Source: Solirubrum sp044628455
GTDB taxonomy: Bacteria; Bacteroidota; Bacteroidia; Cytophagales; Hymenobacteraceae
Direction: 5' to 3'
Length of the DNA stretch: 64,000 nucleotides
Assembly: GCF_044628455.1 (NCBI RefSeq)
Contig: NZ_JBIYZW010000002.1
Span: 1,054,001 to 1,118,000, forward strand
Each line of letters starts with the position of its first letter. Positions within the stretch are counted from its first letter, which is position 1. The notes beneath the pieces are model-generated. The model had not been told where the DNA came from and ran no database searches. It saw only the letters and a program-made list of their open reading frames with translations. This document shows, piece after piece, positions 32,666 through 40,998 of this stretch. The translations under genes and the position numbers were made by a program.

Positions 32666-33625
32666 TTAAAACCACAGCTCCCGGGCCAGGCGGAACGTGT
32701 TGGCGTGGGCTTCCACAATGTCGGCCACGCGCTCGGAATAGCCGCCTCCCATGCACACCACCACCGGCAAATGGTAACGGTGGCAGAGCTCCAGCACCAG
32801 CCGGTCGCGCTGCCGGCAGCCTTCGCGGCTGAGTGCCAGGTGGCCGAGCTTATCGGTGGCCAGCACGTCGACGCCGCTCAGGTAAAACACGAATTCGGGC
32901 TGCACCTGGTCGAGCAGGCGCGGCAGCGTGTCGCCCAGCAGGCGCAGGTAGGCTGCGTCGTCGGTGCCGTCGGGCAGGGGCAGGTCGAGGTCGGATTGCT
33001 CCTTGCGGGCGGGGTAGTTGCGGGCGCCGTGCATGGAGAAGGTGAACACCCGCGGCTCGTCTTGGAAGATGCGGGCCGTGCCGTTGCCCTGGTGCACGTC
33101 GAGGTCGACGATGAGCACCTGCCCGATGCCTTCGTGGTCGAGCAGGTAGCGGGCGGCCACGGCCTGGTCGTTGAGCAGGCAGAACCCCTCGCCCCGGTCG
33201 CGGAAGGCGTGGTGGGTGCCGCCGGCCACGTTCAGCGCCACGCCGGTGTGGCGGGCCAGGCGGGCGCACTGCACGGTGCCGCCCAGAATGGTGATTTCGC
33301 GCTGCACCAACGCTTCCGACCACGGAAAGCCGGTGGCGCGCTCTTCGTGGCGCGTGAGCTGGCCCTGGCGCAGGCGCTGCCAGTAGGCGGCGTCGTGGGT
33401 TCCGAGCAGGTACTTCTCGGGCAGGGGCGGCGGCTCGAACAGACATTCCTCGGCGATGGTGCCCTCCCGAATCAGCTGCTCGGGCAGCAGCTCGTACTTG
33501 AGCATGGGAAAGCGGTGGCCGGCCGGCAACGGGTGGGCGTAGAGCGGGGCCCAGGCCACGGGCAAGTGGCGCGGCGCGGAAGCGGCGGGAGAGTTCACGC
33601 GGGCTACAACCGGAAAATGCCGCAA
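32666..33625 (-). CDS. histone deacetylase-like amidohydrolase
   Basis: Zn-dependent deacetylase of the class II/acetoin-utilisation (AcuC) superfamily. The core residues are visible: GGTHHAFRDRGEGFCLLNDQ (HH pair and G-E-G-F-C), VLIVDLDVHQGNGTARIFQD (D-x-D-V-H metal site), FTFSMHGARNYP, and VFYLSGVDVLATDKLGHL with the second metal Asp; the G-G-G-Y near the end (CMGGGYSERVADI) supplies the transition-state Tyr. The coordinate is for the TTG at 33625; TTG 33565 (MPVAWAPLYAHPLPAGHRF) is a good alternative because the family starts near there. Substrate unknown; many bacterial members act on acetylpolyamines. Confidence 0.88.
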   Translation of the reverse strand: MRHFPVVARVNSPAASAPRHLPVAWAPLYAHPLPAGHRFPMLKYELLPEQLIREGTIAEECLFEPPPLPEKYLLGTHDAAYWQRLRQGQLTRHEERATGFPWSEALVQREITILGGTVQCARLARHTGVALNVAGGTHHAFRDRGEGFCLLNDQAVAARYLLDHEGIGQVLIVDLDVHQGNGTARIFQDEPRVFTFSMHGARNYPARKEQSDLDLPLPDGTDDAAYLRLLGDTLPRLLDQVQPEFVFYLSGVDVLATDKLGHLALSREGCRQRDRLVLELCHRYHLPVVVCMGGGYSERVADIVEAHANTFRLARELWF

Positions 33626-33672
33626 TGGGTTACGGCTTAGGTATTATTAGATGAGCCGTAAAATCACTGATC

Positions 33673-34092
33673 TTAGTCTGTTTGTGATTTCGGTTTACTT
33701 ATAAAATGCGTGCCTGAATAACAGTCAAACGTAATTTCATGATTGTTCAAAAATAGCAGGTATAAAATTGTGTTAAGCTCGATGTGATTAACTGCTGCGT
33801 TGTCTATGTAATACTTGTCGATCTTCTCTTTAGTACAGTATTTGCCTAGTAGGCTATTGATATCTTTCCTGTAATGATTGTAAATGAATTTGTCTGCGGT
33901 AAAAATACTCCTTCCATAAAGATACTTGCTTGCCGTATCGATGCGGAATTCTTCATTTATTACTTTATACTCAAATTCCTCGTAGCTTTTGCACTGGGTT
34001 GGTTCGTGGAGGTAATACCTGTATAATGCTGTGGAAGGCGTTCGTGCAACGTTATCACCAAGCTTAAAAAATACCACATAGGACTGAGGCAT
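33673..34092 (-). CDS. AT-rich hypothetical protein
   Basis: 139 residues with no signal and no family I recognise (MPQSYVVFFKLGDNVART start; TFDCYSGTHFISKPKSQTD end). Lys/Ile/Tyr-rich with several aromatic residues. Starts 15 nt after the stop of the small lipoprotein at 34108-34242, so the pair is probably an operon. The AT-rich composition departs from the neighbours and suggests horizontal acquisition. Confidence 0.6.
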   Translation of the reverse strand: MPQSYVVFFKLGDNVARTPSTALYRYYLHEPTQCKSYEEFEYKVINEEFRIDTASKYLYGRSIFTADKFIYNHYRKDINSLLGKYCTKEKIDKYYIDNAAVNHIELNTILYLLFLNNHEITFDCYSGTHFISKPKSQTD

Positions 34093-34107
34093 TTCTTTAA
34101 GTGAGAG

Positions 34108-34242
34108 TTAGGTTATATCTACTGCGTTACTTGATTGTATGCTTGTAGGCAGCTCATTTTCATTTGCGCACGAAGTCGCCGTCGCAAATACTGATAAAGC
34201 AACGATTAATGATTTCAGGAATAGAGCCATGCATTTGTTCAT
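34108..34242 (-). CDS. 44-residue AT-rich lipoprotein
   Basis: MNKCMALFLKSLIVALSVFA then TATSCANENELPTSIQ: a lipoprotein signal with Cys at residue ~25, leaving only ~20 mature residues. It may be an intact mini-lipoprotein or a fragment of a broken gene. Lies between the tRNA-Val terminator and the AT-rich gene. Confidence 0.4.
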   Translation of the reverse strand: MNKCMALFLKSLIVALSVFATATSCANENELPTSIQSSNAVDIT

Positions 34243-34252
34243 GGTCCGGTAA

Positions 34253-34290
34253 CAAAAAAACGCTCCTACGATAATCATAGGAGCGTTTTG
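34253..34290 (-). terminator. terminator after tRNA-Val
   Basis: Hairpin AAAACGCTCCTA / TAGGAGCGTTTT adjacent to the tRNA 3' end, followed on the minus strand by a T-run. Confidence 0.85.
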
Positions 34291-34365
34291 TGAAGCGTAC
34301 TGGACTCGAACCAGTGACCTCCACCGTGTCAGGGTGGCGCTCTGAACCAACTGAGCTAACGCTCC
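34291..34365 (-). tRNA. tRNA-Val, anticodon GAC
   Basis: 75 nt on the minus strand. The acceptor GGAGCGT pairs with ACGCTTC, the D-arm GCTC/GAGC, the anticodon stem CCACC/GGTGG with loop CTGACAC (anticodon GAC), and the T-arm ACTGG/CCAGT with TTCGAGT loop. CCA is not encoded. A promoter (34394-34425) and a terminator flank it, so it is a single transcription unit. Confidence 0.95.
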
Positions 34366-34393
34366 GGACGCGGCTGATACGGGCCGGAAGCTG

Positions 34394-34425
34394 CAAACAT
34401 ACGCCCGGGCAGCCGCATCGGCCAA
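34394..34425 (-). promoter_or_regulatory. promoter for tRNA-Val
   Basis: Minus strand TTG (34425-34423), 21-nt spacer, TATGTTTG (34401-34394), exact TAnnTTTG, 29 nt before the mature tRNA 5' end. Confidence 0.7.
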
Positions 34426-34564
34426 GCGCCGGGCCGGAAAATTTTGCATCCTCCCGCCACTGGGTGCAACCTGGGCTGCCCGGCGCAAGTATAGCAGCTT
34501 GCGAATGCCGCCCGGCGCGCCTGCTTTCCGTCGGGTAGTTACCACCTTGAACTTCAACTCCATC

Positions 34565-35248
34565 ATGAAAAAAATTGCACTCCTGTTTTCTCTGGGCTTG
34601 CTACTGAGCGTAGGTGCTCAGGCCCAGCGCGGCGTCGAAGGCGTCCGCAAATCCACCGACTACCAGACCACGCCCGAGTCGCGCAACAACGGCTTCGGCA
34701 TCAAGGGCGGCTGGAACTCCTCGGACTTCCGCGGCGACGACAAGAAAAACTACGACAACGACGCCAACCGCCAGGCTTTCCACGCCGGTTTCTACGCCCA
34801 GTTCGGCTTCACGCCCAAGGTTTCGCTGCAAACCGAGCTGCTCTACAGCCGGCAGGGTTTCGTGGCCTCGCGCCCCGGCGCGCTGAACCCCAACAAGTAC
34901 ACCACCAGCCTCGACTACCTGCAGGTGCCGGTGATGGTTGTGTACAACGTGGTGGATAACGTGAGTATTCACGCCGGTCCGCAGGTGTCGCTGCTCATCA
35001 ACGCCAAGGAAGGCAACCAGACGGTGAACATTGCCAACCGCAACTACAACTCGCTCGACTACGGCGCCGTGTTCGGGCTGGAAGGCCGCGTGGGCCCGGC
35101 CCGCGTGGGCGGCCGCTACGTGCTGGGTTTGGCCGACATCTACAACGACTCGAAAACCGAGAACGGCGTGGAACTACCCGGAACAAACTTCGACAACATC
35201 AAGAACGGTACCATCCAACTGTACGTGGGCATCGGCTTCTCGCAGTAG
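34565..35248 (+). CDS. outer-membrane beta-barrel (porin family) protein
   Basis: 227 residues from ATG 34565; signal peptide MKKIALLFSLGLLLSVGAQA then Q. The mature domain alternates hydrophobic residues in ~10-residue beta strands (GFYAQFGFTPKVSLQTELLY, YLQVPVMVVYNVVDNVSI) and ends on aromatic residues (IQLYVGIGFSQ), as in the PorT/outer-membrane beta-barrel domain (~8 strands). Followed by a terminator. Role unknown; such barrels are often adhesion or stress proteins. Confidence 0.8.
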   Translation: MKKIALLFSLGLLLSVGAQAQRGVEGVRKSTDYQTTPESRNNGFGIKGGWNSSDFRGDDKKNYDNDANRQAFHAGFYAQFGFTPKVSLQTELLYSRQGFVASRPGALNPNKYTTSLDYLQVPVMVVYNVVDNVSIHAGPQVSLLINAKEGNQTVNIANRNYNSLDYGAVFGLEGRVGPARVGGRYVLGLADIYNDSKTENGVELPGTNFDNIKNGTIQLYVGIGFSQ

Positions 35249-35270
35249 CCCCGCTCGAAACTAATACCCG

Positions 35271-35309
35271 CAAAAAGGCCCGCTGCAGCAGTGCAGCGGG
35301 CCTTTTTTG
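35271..35309. terminator. bidirectional terminator
   Basis: AAGGCCCGCTGCA pairs with TGCAGCGGGCCTT between T- and A-runs; serves 34565-35248 (+) and 35330-35902 (-). Confidence 0.88.
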
Positions 35310-35329
35310 TGCCGGTTAGCCAGGTAGAA

Positions 35330-35902
35330 TTAGCTGCGCGGGGCGTGCCGGCCTTCGAGTATTTCCTCGGTCAGCTTCTGGTTGAAGGCGGGAATGTCGT
35401 CGGGGTTGCGGCTGGTGATGAGCCCTTTATCAACCACCACTTCCTGGTCGATCCAGGTGGCGCCGGCGTTTTGGAGGTCGGTTTTCAGGCTGGGCCAACT
35501 GGTCATCTGCTTGCCCTGCACCAGGCCGGTTTCGATGAGCGTCCAGGGGCCGTGGCAGATGGCGGCTACCACCTTGCCCGCGCGCAGGAAGTCGCCCACA
35601 AAGCTCACCACCTTTGCCTCGGTGCGCAGCTTGTCGGGATTGATCTGCCCGCCGGGCAGCACCACGGCGTCGTAGTCGGCGGCGCTTACCTGGTCGATGG
35701 TCTTGTCGACTTTCACCGAGTCGCCCCAGTCGGTGTGCTGCCAGCCCTTGATGGAGCCGGACTTGAGCGACACCACGTGGGTTTCGGCGCCCTGGTCTTC
35801 GAGGTGCTTCTTGGGCTTTTCCAGCTCCGACTGCTCGAAGCCGTCGGTGGCCACGATGGCGACTTTCTTGCCTTTCAGCTTGTCACTGCCAAATATGCTC
35901 AT
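35330..35902 (-). CDS. DJ-1/PfpI-family protein
   Basis: 190 residues. KVAIVATDGFEQSELEKPKK is the N-terminal family motif, YDAVVLPGGQINPDKLR the glutamate-binding strand, and VVAAICHGPWTLIETGLV the nucleophile Cys in A-x-C-H-G-P. The C-terminus DDIPAFNQKLTEEI is typical of the YhbO/PfpI branch. Proposed to be a deglycase or protease-like stress protein acting in the cytosol. Confidence 0.9.
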   Translation of the reverse strand: MSIFGSDKLKGKKVAIVATDGFEQSELEKPKKHLEDQGAETHVVSLKSGSIKGWQHTDWGDSVKVDKTIDQVSAADYDAVVLPGGQINPDKLRTEAKVVSFVGDFLRAGKVVAAICHGPWTLIETGLVQGKQMTSWPSLKTDLQNAGATWIDQEVVVDKGLITSRNPDDIPAFNQKLTEEILEGRHAPRS

Positions 35903-36040
35903 GGTAGAAAGGGTGGTTGTGGGTGAGAAACAACGAGCCGGAGCCTTGCGCCACGTGGCGAAGGGCTCCGGCTACTGGCTAACGCAGGGGCATGGGCAGG
36001 GGTTATGCGGGCGGATTGGCGCGGCGAGGCCGTAGGCCGC

Positions 36041-36574
36041 TTATTCCTCGGAGTAGCCGGCGGCTTTGCGCTGGGCTTTCAGCTGGCGCCGCAGCTGGTG
36101 CACGCGCTCGTCGAAGCCGTCGGGCTCGTAGGCCACGGCCTCCACGTCGAGCTGGTGCAGCATGTCCATCAGGGCGTCGGCGTGGTCGGTGCGCTTGCCG
36201 GTAACGAGGCTCACGAAGGCCATTTTCGACCACAGCAGCGCCTTCAGGCGCAGGCCGTCCTGGTCGAGCATCTGCATTTCCACTACCAGCGTGGTGTTGT
36301 CGAAGTGAATGAGCTGGGTGCGAATGAGCACCTGCTCCGCGTGATTGGCCGGGCGCAGGTAGCTGATGTGGTGCTTGGTGATAACCCAGGCGGAGCGCTG
36401 CTCCCGGGCCAGCTCGCCCAAATTCAGGGCGTAGTGCCGGGTGGTGTGGTCTTCGCGGGCGTTGAGGAAGTAGTCGAGGTAGCGGGCGTTGTTGAGGTGG
36501 CCCAGCTGGTCGCAGTCCTGGAAGTAGATGCGGTGCAGGCTTTCGGGCGTTTGCGGCAGCGGCGTGGCAGACAT
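36041..36574 (-). CDS. acyl-CoA thioesterase (4HBT hot-dog fold)
   Basis: 177 residues. IYFQDCDQLGHLNNARYLDY is the 4HBT signature, with the catalytic Asp and the N-N-A-R-Y-L stretch that starts the central helix. The long helix and strands (HHISYLRPANHAEQVLIRTQ, TTLVVEMQMLDQDGL) complete one hot-dog domain. The C-terminal ~25 residues are basic (HQLRRQLKAQRKAAG). Acts on an acyl-CoA or acyl-ACP; substrate is unknown. Confidence 0.85.
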   Translation of the reverse strand: MSATPLPQTPESLHRIYFQDCDQLGHLNNARYLDYFLNAREDHTTRHYALNLGELAREQRSAWVITKHHISYLRPANHAEQVLIRTQLIHFDNTTLVVEMQMLDQDGLRLKALLWSKMAFVSLVTGKRTDHADALMDMLHQLDVEAVAYEPDGFDERVHQLRRQLKAQRKAAGYSEE

Positions 36575-36619
36575 AAGCAGAAGAGAAAATACGGGCCCGC
36601 AAAGTACGCCGCCCGGCCG

Positions 36620-37867
36620 CTACTGGCCCCCGGCGGCTTCCTCAGTGGCCGTGTCGGCGGCCGGGGGCGCGTCTACGGCGGCATCGGCGGCGGCGGGTTC
36701 TACCGCGGCCGGCTCGGGCAGGGCACTACCGTCGTCGGGGGCCTCGTCGTCCCACGACTCGGCTTCGAGGCGGTAGGCATCGGCCAGCACGTCGTTGTCG
36801 GCCTGGCGGCGGGCGCGGGTGGGGCCGTCGAAGAGGATGAGCACGTGGTGCTCGTTGAGCAGGGCCATGCCCTCGGCCTTGTCCTGCCCGGCGGTGCGGC
36901 CGTGGCCGTGGGGCACGTCGAAGAGGCGCTCGAGCTGCTGGGGCGGCACCAGCGTGTCGCCCTCGTGGCGCAGCGCGTCGGGCCAGCGGTACACGGCAAT
37001 GGTGCCGTCGAGGTCCATGGTGGGACCGGCCAGCAGGTACAGGTCGTTGCCCAGCACGCGCAGCTCGCGCAGACCCATGCCGCCCAGGTCGAGGAAGTGC
37101 TTGCGGTAGTACTTGAACTCGGCGCCGGGAATCTTGCCCAGCCGGAGGCGGCCGCGGTGGCTGCCTTCCTCGGGGTGCAGCTCCAGCACCACGGCCCAGC
37201 CGCGCAGCACCGGGCCGCGCAGGCCCACAAACAGGCGCCCGTCGTCGGCCAGGGCCAGCCCTTCGATGTCGAAGCCGTTGTCTTTGCCGGGCAGGGGCAC
37301 GAAGGGACCGATGTGCGGGTCGCGGCGCAGCAGGCGCACCAGCACGTGGTGGCCCAGGCGGGCGGCGCGCAGCTTGCGGCCTTTTTTGGTGGGGTGGGGG
37401 GCACTGGCGCGCAGCTCGTAGTCCTGGGTGTCGGCGTCGCGCACCAGCGGAATGCGGGCCAGCAGGTAGCGGTTGGGCTCGGCCTGCACTTTGGCCAGCT
37501 TGGCAATGCCCTTGGCGCCGGGGTCTTTGTCGGGCTTGGGGTCTTTGCGCTTGAGGCTGTGCGAGCCCACCAGCCAGAGGAAGCCGCCGCCCTCGGCCAG
37601 CCCCTCAATGTCGACTTCGCCGTCGGGCGCGGTGGGGTCGGGCAAATCCAGCAGGTCGGCCAGGCGGAAGGAGCGGTGCTGGGCGAAGGTGCGCGGCCCG
37701 GTCAGGCGCAGGCGCTCCACGCTGGCGCGCTCGTCGCAGGCCATCCACAGGTTGTCGCCGGTGCGCAGGGCCGAGGAAAGCCCGTCGCGCACGTGCTTGC
37801 CGTCGGCGTTCAGGCTCAGCTCGGAGTCGAATTGCAGTAAAAAGGAGGTGGGCTCGGCAGCGGGCAT
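36620..37867 (-). CDS. DUF3616 protein (esterase-like beta-propeller)
   Basis: 415 residues from ATG 37867; the longer frame to 38332 runs through the repeat tract and is not used. The body follows the DUF3616 pattern: GLSSALRTGDNLWMACDERA, EVDIEGLAEGGGFLWLVGSH, FDIEGLALADDGRLFVGLRG, GGMGLRELRVLGNDLYLLAG and KAEGMALLNEHHVLILFD; each IEGL/EGMAL unit is one blade of a beta-propeller. The last ~45 residues are an acidic Ala/Pro/Glu tail (EPAAADAAVDAPPAADTAT). Probably a cytosolic or exported phytase/esterase-like protein; function unproven. Confidence 0.8.
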   Translation of the reverse strand: MPAAEPTSFLLQFDSELSLNADGKHVRDGLSSALRTGDNLWMACDERASVERLRLTGPRTFAQHRSFRLADLLDLPDPTAPDGEVDIEGLAEGGGFLWLVGSHSLKRKDPKPDKDPGAKGIAKLAKVQAEPNRYLLARIPLVRDADTQDYELRASAPHPTKKGRKLRAARLGHHVLVRLLRRDPHIGPFVPLPGKDNGFDIEGLALADDGRLFVGLRGPVLRGWAVVLELHPEEGSHRGRLRLGKIPGAEFKYYRKHFLDLGGMGLRELRVLGNDLYLLAGPTMDLDGTIAVYRWPDALRHEGDTLVPPQQLERLFDVPHGHGRTAGQDKAEGMALLNEHHVLILFDGPTRARRQADNDVLADAYRLEAESWDDEAPDDGSALPEPAAVEPAAADAAVDAPPAADTATEEAAGGQ

Positions 37868-37939
37868 GGCGGAAGGAAATAGGGGTGCTGTTGCAACGGC
37901 GCAACCCGGCCGGGGTTGCGGCCCGCTGGCGCGGCATCG

Positions 37940-38310
37940 GGGGTTTTTACCGCGCCATTGCGGTAAAAAGCCGCGACATTGCGGTTCCCAGCCGCGACAT
38001 TGCGGTTCTGAGCCGCGACTTCCCGGTTCCGAGCCGCGGCATTGCGGTTTTGAGCCGCGAGGTCGCGGTAAAAAGCCGCAACATCGCGGTTCCGAGCCGC
38101 GGCACCGCGGTTCCGAACCGGTCGGTCGCGGCTTTTCATCGCGCCCACGCGACTTTCTGTTGCGGCATTCCGGCTTTTTGTTGCGCCGAAGTGGTTTTCC
38201 GTTGCGGGGGCGCGGGTTTTCGTTGCGCCATAACCGCTTTTCAGTGCGACACCCCGGGTTTTGGTTGTACCGTTCCGGGTTTCTGCCGACCCATTGGCAG
38301 TTTCCATCCC
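37940..38310. repeat. 21-bp-period tandem repeat, open in several frames
   Basis: About 17 imperfect copies of a unit near GCCGCGACATTGCGGTTCCGA (given as 20 bases plus A). Because 21 is a multiple of three, all frames read as heptad repeats. On the minus strand the frame from 38307 reads METANGSAETRNGTTKTRGV and then AARNRDV, AAFYRDL, AAQNRNA-type units; on the plus strand one frame reads VPSRDIAVLSRDF-type units. It lies directly upstream of the DUF3616 start, and part of it is in its 5' region. I cannot say that it is translated. The unit diverges toward the 38150-38310 end. Confidence 0.75.
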
Positions 38311-38391
38311 GAAACGCTGAAGTTTGATCCAATCCCCGGGAAGTTTGGTCCGGCCGCGGCCGCTTGTGCTCCGGGCCGTGCCGGCGCGCTA

Positions 38392-39504
38392 TCAGTCTTT
38401 CTTCTCCTTGTCATCGGTGGGACCGAGCACTTTCAGCTTGTCGGCCTTGCTCAGGCCCGACACCACTTCCACGTTGATGCCGTCGCTGATGCCGGTTTTG
38501 ACCAGGCGCTTCTGAAACTGCTGCGGGGCGGTTTCCACCTCCACGAACACGCTGTCTTTGTTGAGCTTGCCGAACTGCAGCAAACTTTCCTTGATGGCCA
38601 GCACCTGCTTTTTCTGGTCGAGCACGATGTCGCCGTTGGCCGAGTAGCCGGCCCGGAGAAACTCGCCGCGCTGCAGCCGCACCTGGGCGCGCACCTGAAA
38701 CTTGATGGCGCCTTCCTCGGTCACGCCCTTGGGGGCAATGTATTCGAGGGTGGCGGGAAAGGTCTTGCCCTCGATGGCACCCACGGTGAGCGTGATGGGC
38801 ATGCCCTCGCGCACCTTGCCGGCCTCGCTCTCGTCGATCTTGCCCTCAAACACGAGGCTGTTCATGTCGGCCACGGTGGCAATGGTGGTGCCCTCGTTGA
38901 AGTTGTTGCGCTCGACCACCGACGAGCCCACCTTGATGGGCACGTCGAGCAGCATGCCCGTGATGGTGGAGCGCACCAGGTTGGTGGCCCCGCCGGTGTT
39001 GCGCGACGAGCCGCGCTGGGCAATCTGCAAATCGTTTTCGGCGGCGGTCAGGGCCTGCTGCTTGGCGCGCACGTCGGCCAGCAGGCGGTTGAACTCCTGC
39101 TGGGCAATGACCTTCTGCTCGTAGAGCGGGCGCTGGCGCTCCAGCTCCTGCCGGCTGGTTTCGAGGGCTACCCGGGCCTGCTGAATCTGGTTCTGGGCGC
39201 TGTTGACGCTGCCGGCATTGGCCACGGTGCGGATGCGGGCCAGGAGCTGGCCCTCCTTCACGGGCTGGCCCGCCTCCACGTACAGCTCCTCCACAATGCC
39301 CGACACCTGGGGCTTGATCTGCACCTCGCGCCGCGGCACAATGCTGCCCGTGGCCACGGTTTTCTTGGTGATGTCGGCCACGAAGGGCTTTTCCGTTTGG
39401 TAGGTGATGGGGTCGGCGTGGGCCTGCAAATAGAAGTAGCGGCCCAGCCAGCCGAAGCCCCCCAGCAGCAGCGCCAGCAGGAGCACGAGAAAGACGCGTT
39501 TCAT
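38392..39504 (-). CDS. periplasmic adaptor (membrane fusion) protein of an ABC efflux pump
   Basis: 370 residues. One N-terminal membrane anchor (MKRVFLVLLLALLLGGFGWL), a beta-barrel/lipoyl segment (KTVATGSIVPRREVQIKPQV, GIVEELYVEAGQPVKEGQLL), a coiled-coil hairpin (NQIQQARVALETSRQELERQ through KQQALTAAENDLQIAQ), the second lipoyl half (NLVRSTITGMLLDVPIKVGS) and C-terminal beta domains. This is the MacA/HlyD-type adaptor that joins a MacB-like permease to an outer-membrane channel. It is the last gene of a five-gene run; the outer-membrane TolC partner is not in the window. A 7-bp repeat separates it from the upstream permease gene. Confidence 0.9.
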   Translation of the reverse strand: MKRVFLVLLLALLLGGFGWLGRYFYLQAHADPITYQTEKPFVADITKKTVATGSIVPRREVQIKPQVSGIVEELYVEAGQPVKEGQLLARIRTVANAGSVNSAQNQIQQARVALETSRQELERQRPLYEQKVIAQQEFNRLLADVRAKQQALTAAENDLQIAQRGSSRNTGGATNLVRSTITGMLLDVPIKVGSSVVERNNFNEGTTIATVADMNSLVFEGKIDESEAGKVREGMPITLTVGAIEGKTFPATLEYIAPKGVTEEGAIKFQVRAQVRLQRGEFLRAGYSANGDIVLDQKKQVLAIKESLLQFGKLNKDSVFVEVETAPQQFQKRLVKTGISDGINVEVVSGLSKADKLKVLGPTDDKEKKD

Positions 39505-39621
39505 AGCTTGGTTGGTCGTTTTTGGTTATTCGTTTTTCGCTTTTCGGGGCCGGAGAAAGTTGTTGGTTTTTCGTTTTTGGTTGGTGGTTTCTTGGCCTTT
39601 CGGGAGCGGGGAAAGTATATT

Positions 39622-39703
39622 CTGGCAACTGGCAACTGGCAACTGGCAACTGGCAACTGGCAACTGGCAACTGGCAACTGGCAACTGGCAACTGGCAACT
39701 GGC
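39622..39703. repeat. heptanucleotide tandem repeat, CTGGCAA x 11.7
   Basis: Eleven exact copies and one partial copy of CTGGCAA lie between the stop of the permease (39707) and the start of the adaptor (39504). Frame-neutral spacing of a polymorphic repeat in an operon is liable to slippage. A similar CAACTGA unit precedes purF and a TCAGTTG unit precedes the DUF2156 promoter. Confidence 0.95.
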
Positions 39704-39706
39704 CAA

Positions 39707-40948
39707 TCATTCGTCGCGCAGGGCCACCACGGGCTGCACGCGGGCGGCGATGGTGGCGGGCACCAGGCCGGCCAGCGCGCCGCACACTACCAGCATGAGC
39801 ACGGCCGTGAGGGCCACCTGCACGTCCACCTGCGGGTTGTAGAAGAAGTTGATGTCCTGGCCCTCGATCAGGTGACTGATACCGGCCATCAGGGCCGTGC
39901 CGCCAAGGAGGCCCAGCAGCCCGGCCGCGGCCGTAATCACGATGCTTTCCTGCACAATCATGCTCACGATGCTCCCGGGCGTGGCGCCCATGGCCTTGCG
40001 GATACCGATTTCCTTGGTGCGCTCCTTCACCACGATGAGCATGATGTTGCTCACCCCAATGATGCCCGCCACAATGGTGCCCAGGCTCACCCACCAGCTG
40101 AAGCCGGCAATGCCCAGGAACAGGCCCTGCACGCGGGCGTACTCTTCCTCCACGTTGGCCGAGCCGAAGGCCCGCACGTCGGTGGGGGCCACCTTGTGCT
40201 GCCGGGCCAGCACCTCCTTCACCTTGGTTTCGACCACCTTGGCCGGCACGCCGGGCCGGGGCAGAAAGGCGAAGTAATCCACCTTGTTGGCCTGGTTGAA
40301 GGCAATCTGCAGGGTGGTGAGCGGAATAAAGATGGTCTGGGCGTCTTCCTGCGCTTCTTCCTGCCGGCCGGTGCCCCGGAACGTGCCGATGACCTGGAAG
40401 AAGGTGCCCTTGATGCGGATGTACTGGCCCATCGGATTCTGGTCGCCGAACAACACCTCAGCCACCCGCGCCCCGATGATGGCCACCTTGCGCCGCTCGC
40501 GTACGTCGGGCTCGTTCACAAAGCGCCCACTGGTGAGGGCCACCGGCCGCACCTGCGGGTAGCCCGGGTACTCCCCGTTGACGCGGAACGACGAGCTCTT
40601 GGGGCCGTACTGCACCGTGAAGGTGCCGTGCAGCGAAGTGCGCGGCAGCACCAGCGCGGCCTCGGGCACCTGCCGCTGCAAAGCCAGCACGTCGTCGTTG
40701 GTGAACTGCACCGAGCGCCCCGGCTTCATGCCCAGGTACGGCTCACTGGTGCGCTGCGACCACACGAATATGGCATTCTTGGCCACGTCGAACTCCTTTT
40801 CCACGCCGTTGCGGAAGCCCTTGCCCGCGCCCAGCAGCACCGCCAGCATGAAGATGCCCCAGAACACGCCAAAGGCGGTGAGCCCTGTGCGCAGCTTGTG
40901 CCGCCGCACCGTGCTCCAGATTTCGGCCCATTTGTCTACATCGATCAT
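39707..40948 (-). CDS. MacB-like ABC permease, copy 2
   Basis: 413 residues. N-terminal membrane helix in KLRTGLTAFGVFWGIFMLAV then LLGAGKGFRNGVEKEF, a ~220-residue periplasmic core domain (MacB_PCD), and three C-terminal helices (WVSLGTIVAGIIGVSNIMLI, IVSMIVQESIVITAAAGLLG, VALTAVLMLVVCGALAG). The VVKERTKEIGIRKAMGATPG coupling motif is typical of FtsX-type permeases. It lacks an ATPase domain. Resembles 40999-42243 closely and would form a heterodimer with it. 50 nt separates them. Confidence 0.9.
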   Translation of the reverse strand: MIDVDKWAEIWSTVRRHKLRTGLTAFGVFWGIFMLAVLLGAGKGFRNGVEKEFDVAKNAIFVWSQRTSEPYLGMKPGRSVQFTNDDVLALQRQVPEAALVLPRTSLHGTFTVQYGPKSSSFRVNGEYPGYPQVRPVALTSGRFVNEPDVRERRKVAIIGARVAEVLFGDQNPMGQYIRIKGTFFQVIGTFRGTGRQEEAQEDAQTIFIPLTTLQIAFNQANKVDYFAFLPRPGVPAKVVETKVKEVLARQHKVAPTDVRAFGSANVEEEYARVQGLFLGIAGFSWWVSLGTIVAGIIGVSNIMLIVVKERTKEIGIRKAMGATPGSIVSMIVQESIVITAAAGLLGLLGGTALMAGISHLIEGQDINFFYNPQVDVQVALTAVLMLVVCGALAGLVPATIAARVQPVVALRDE

Positions 40949-40998
40949 CGTCGGATGCTTTATCGACTGCCGTAGCGGCCGCGGTATTCGCTAAATGT

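Noticed and set aside
37940..38310. CRISPR array
   Set aside because: The copies touch each other with no unique spacers and have a 21-bp period; no cas gene is nearby.
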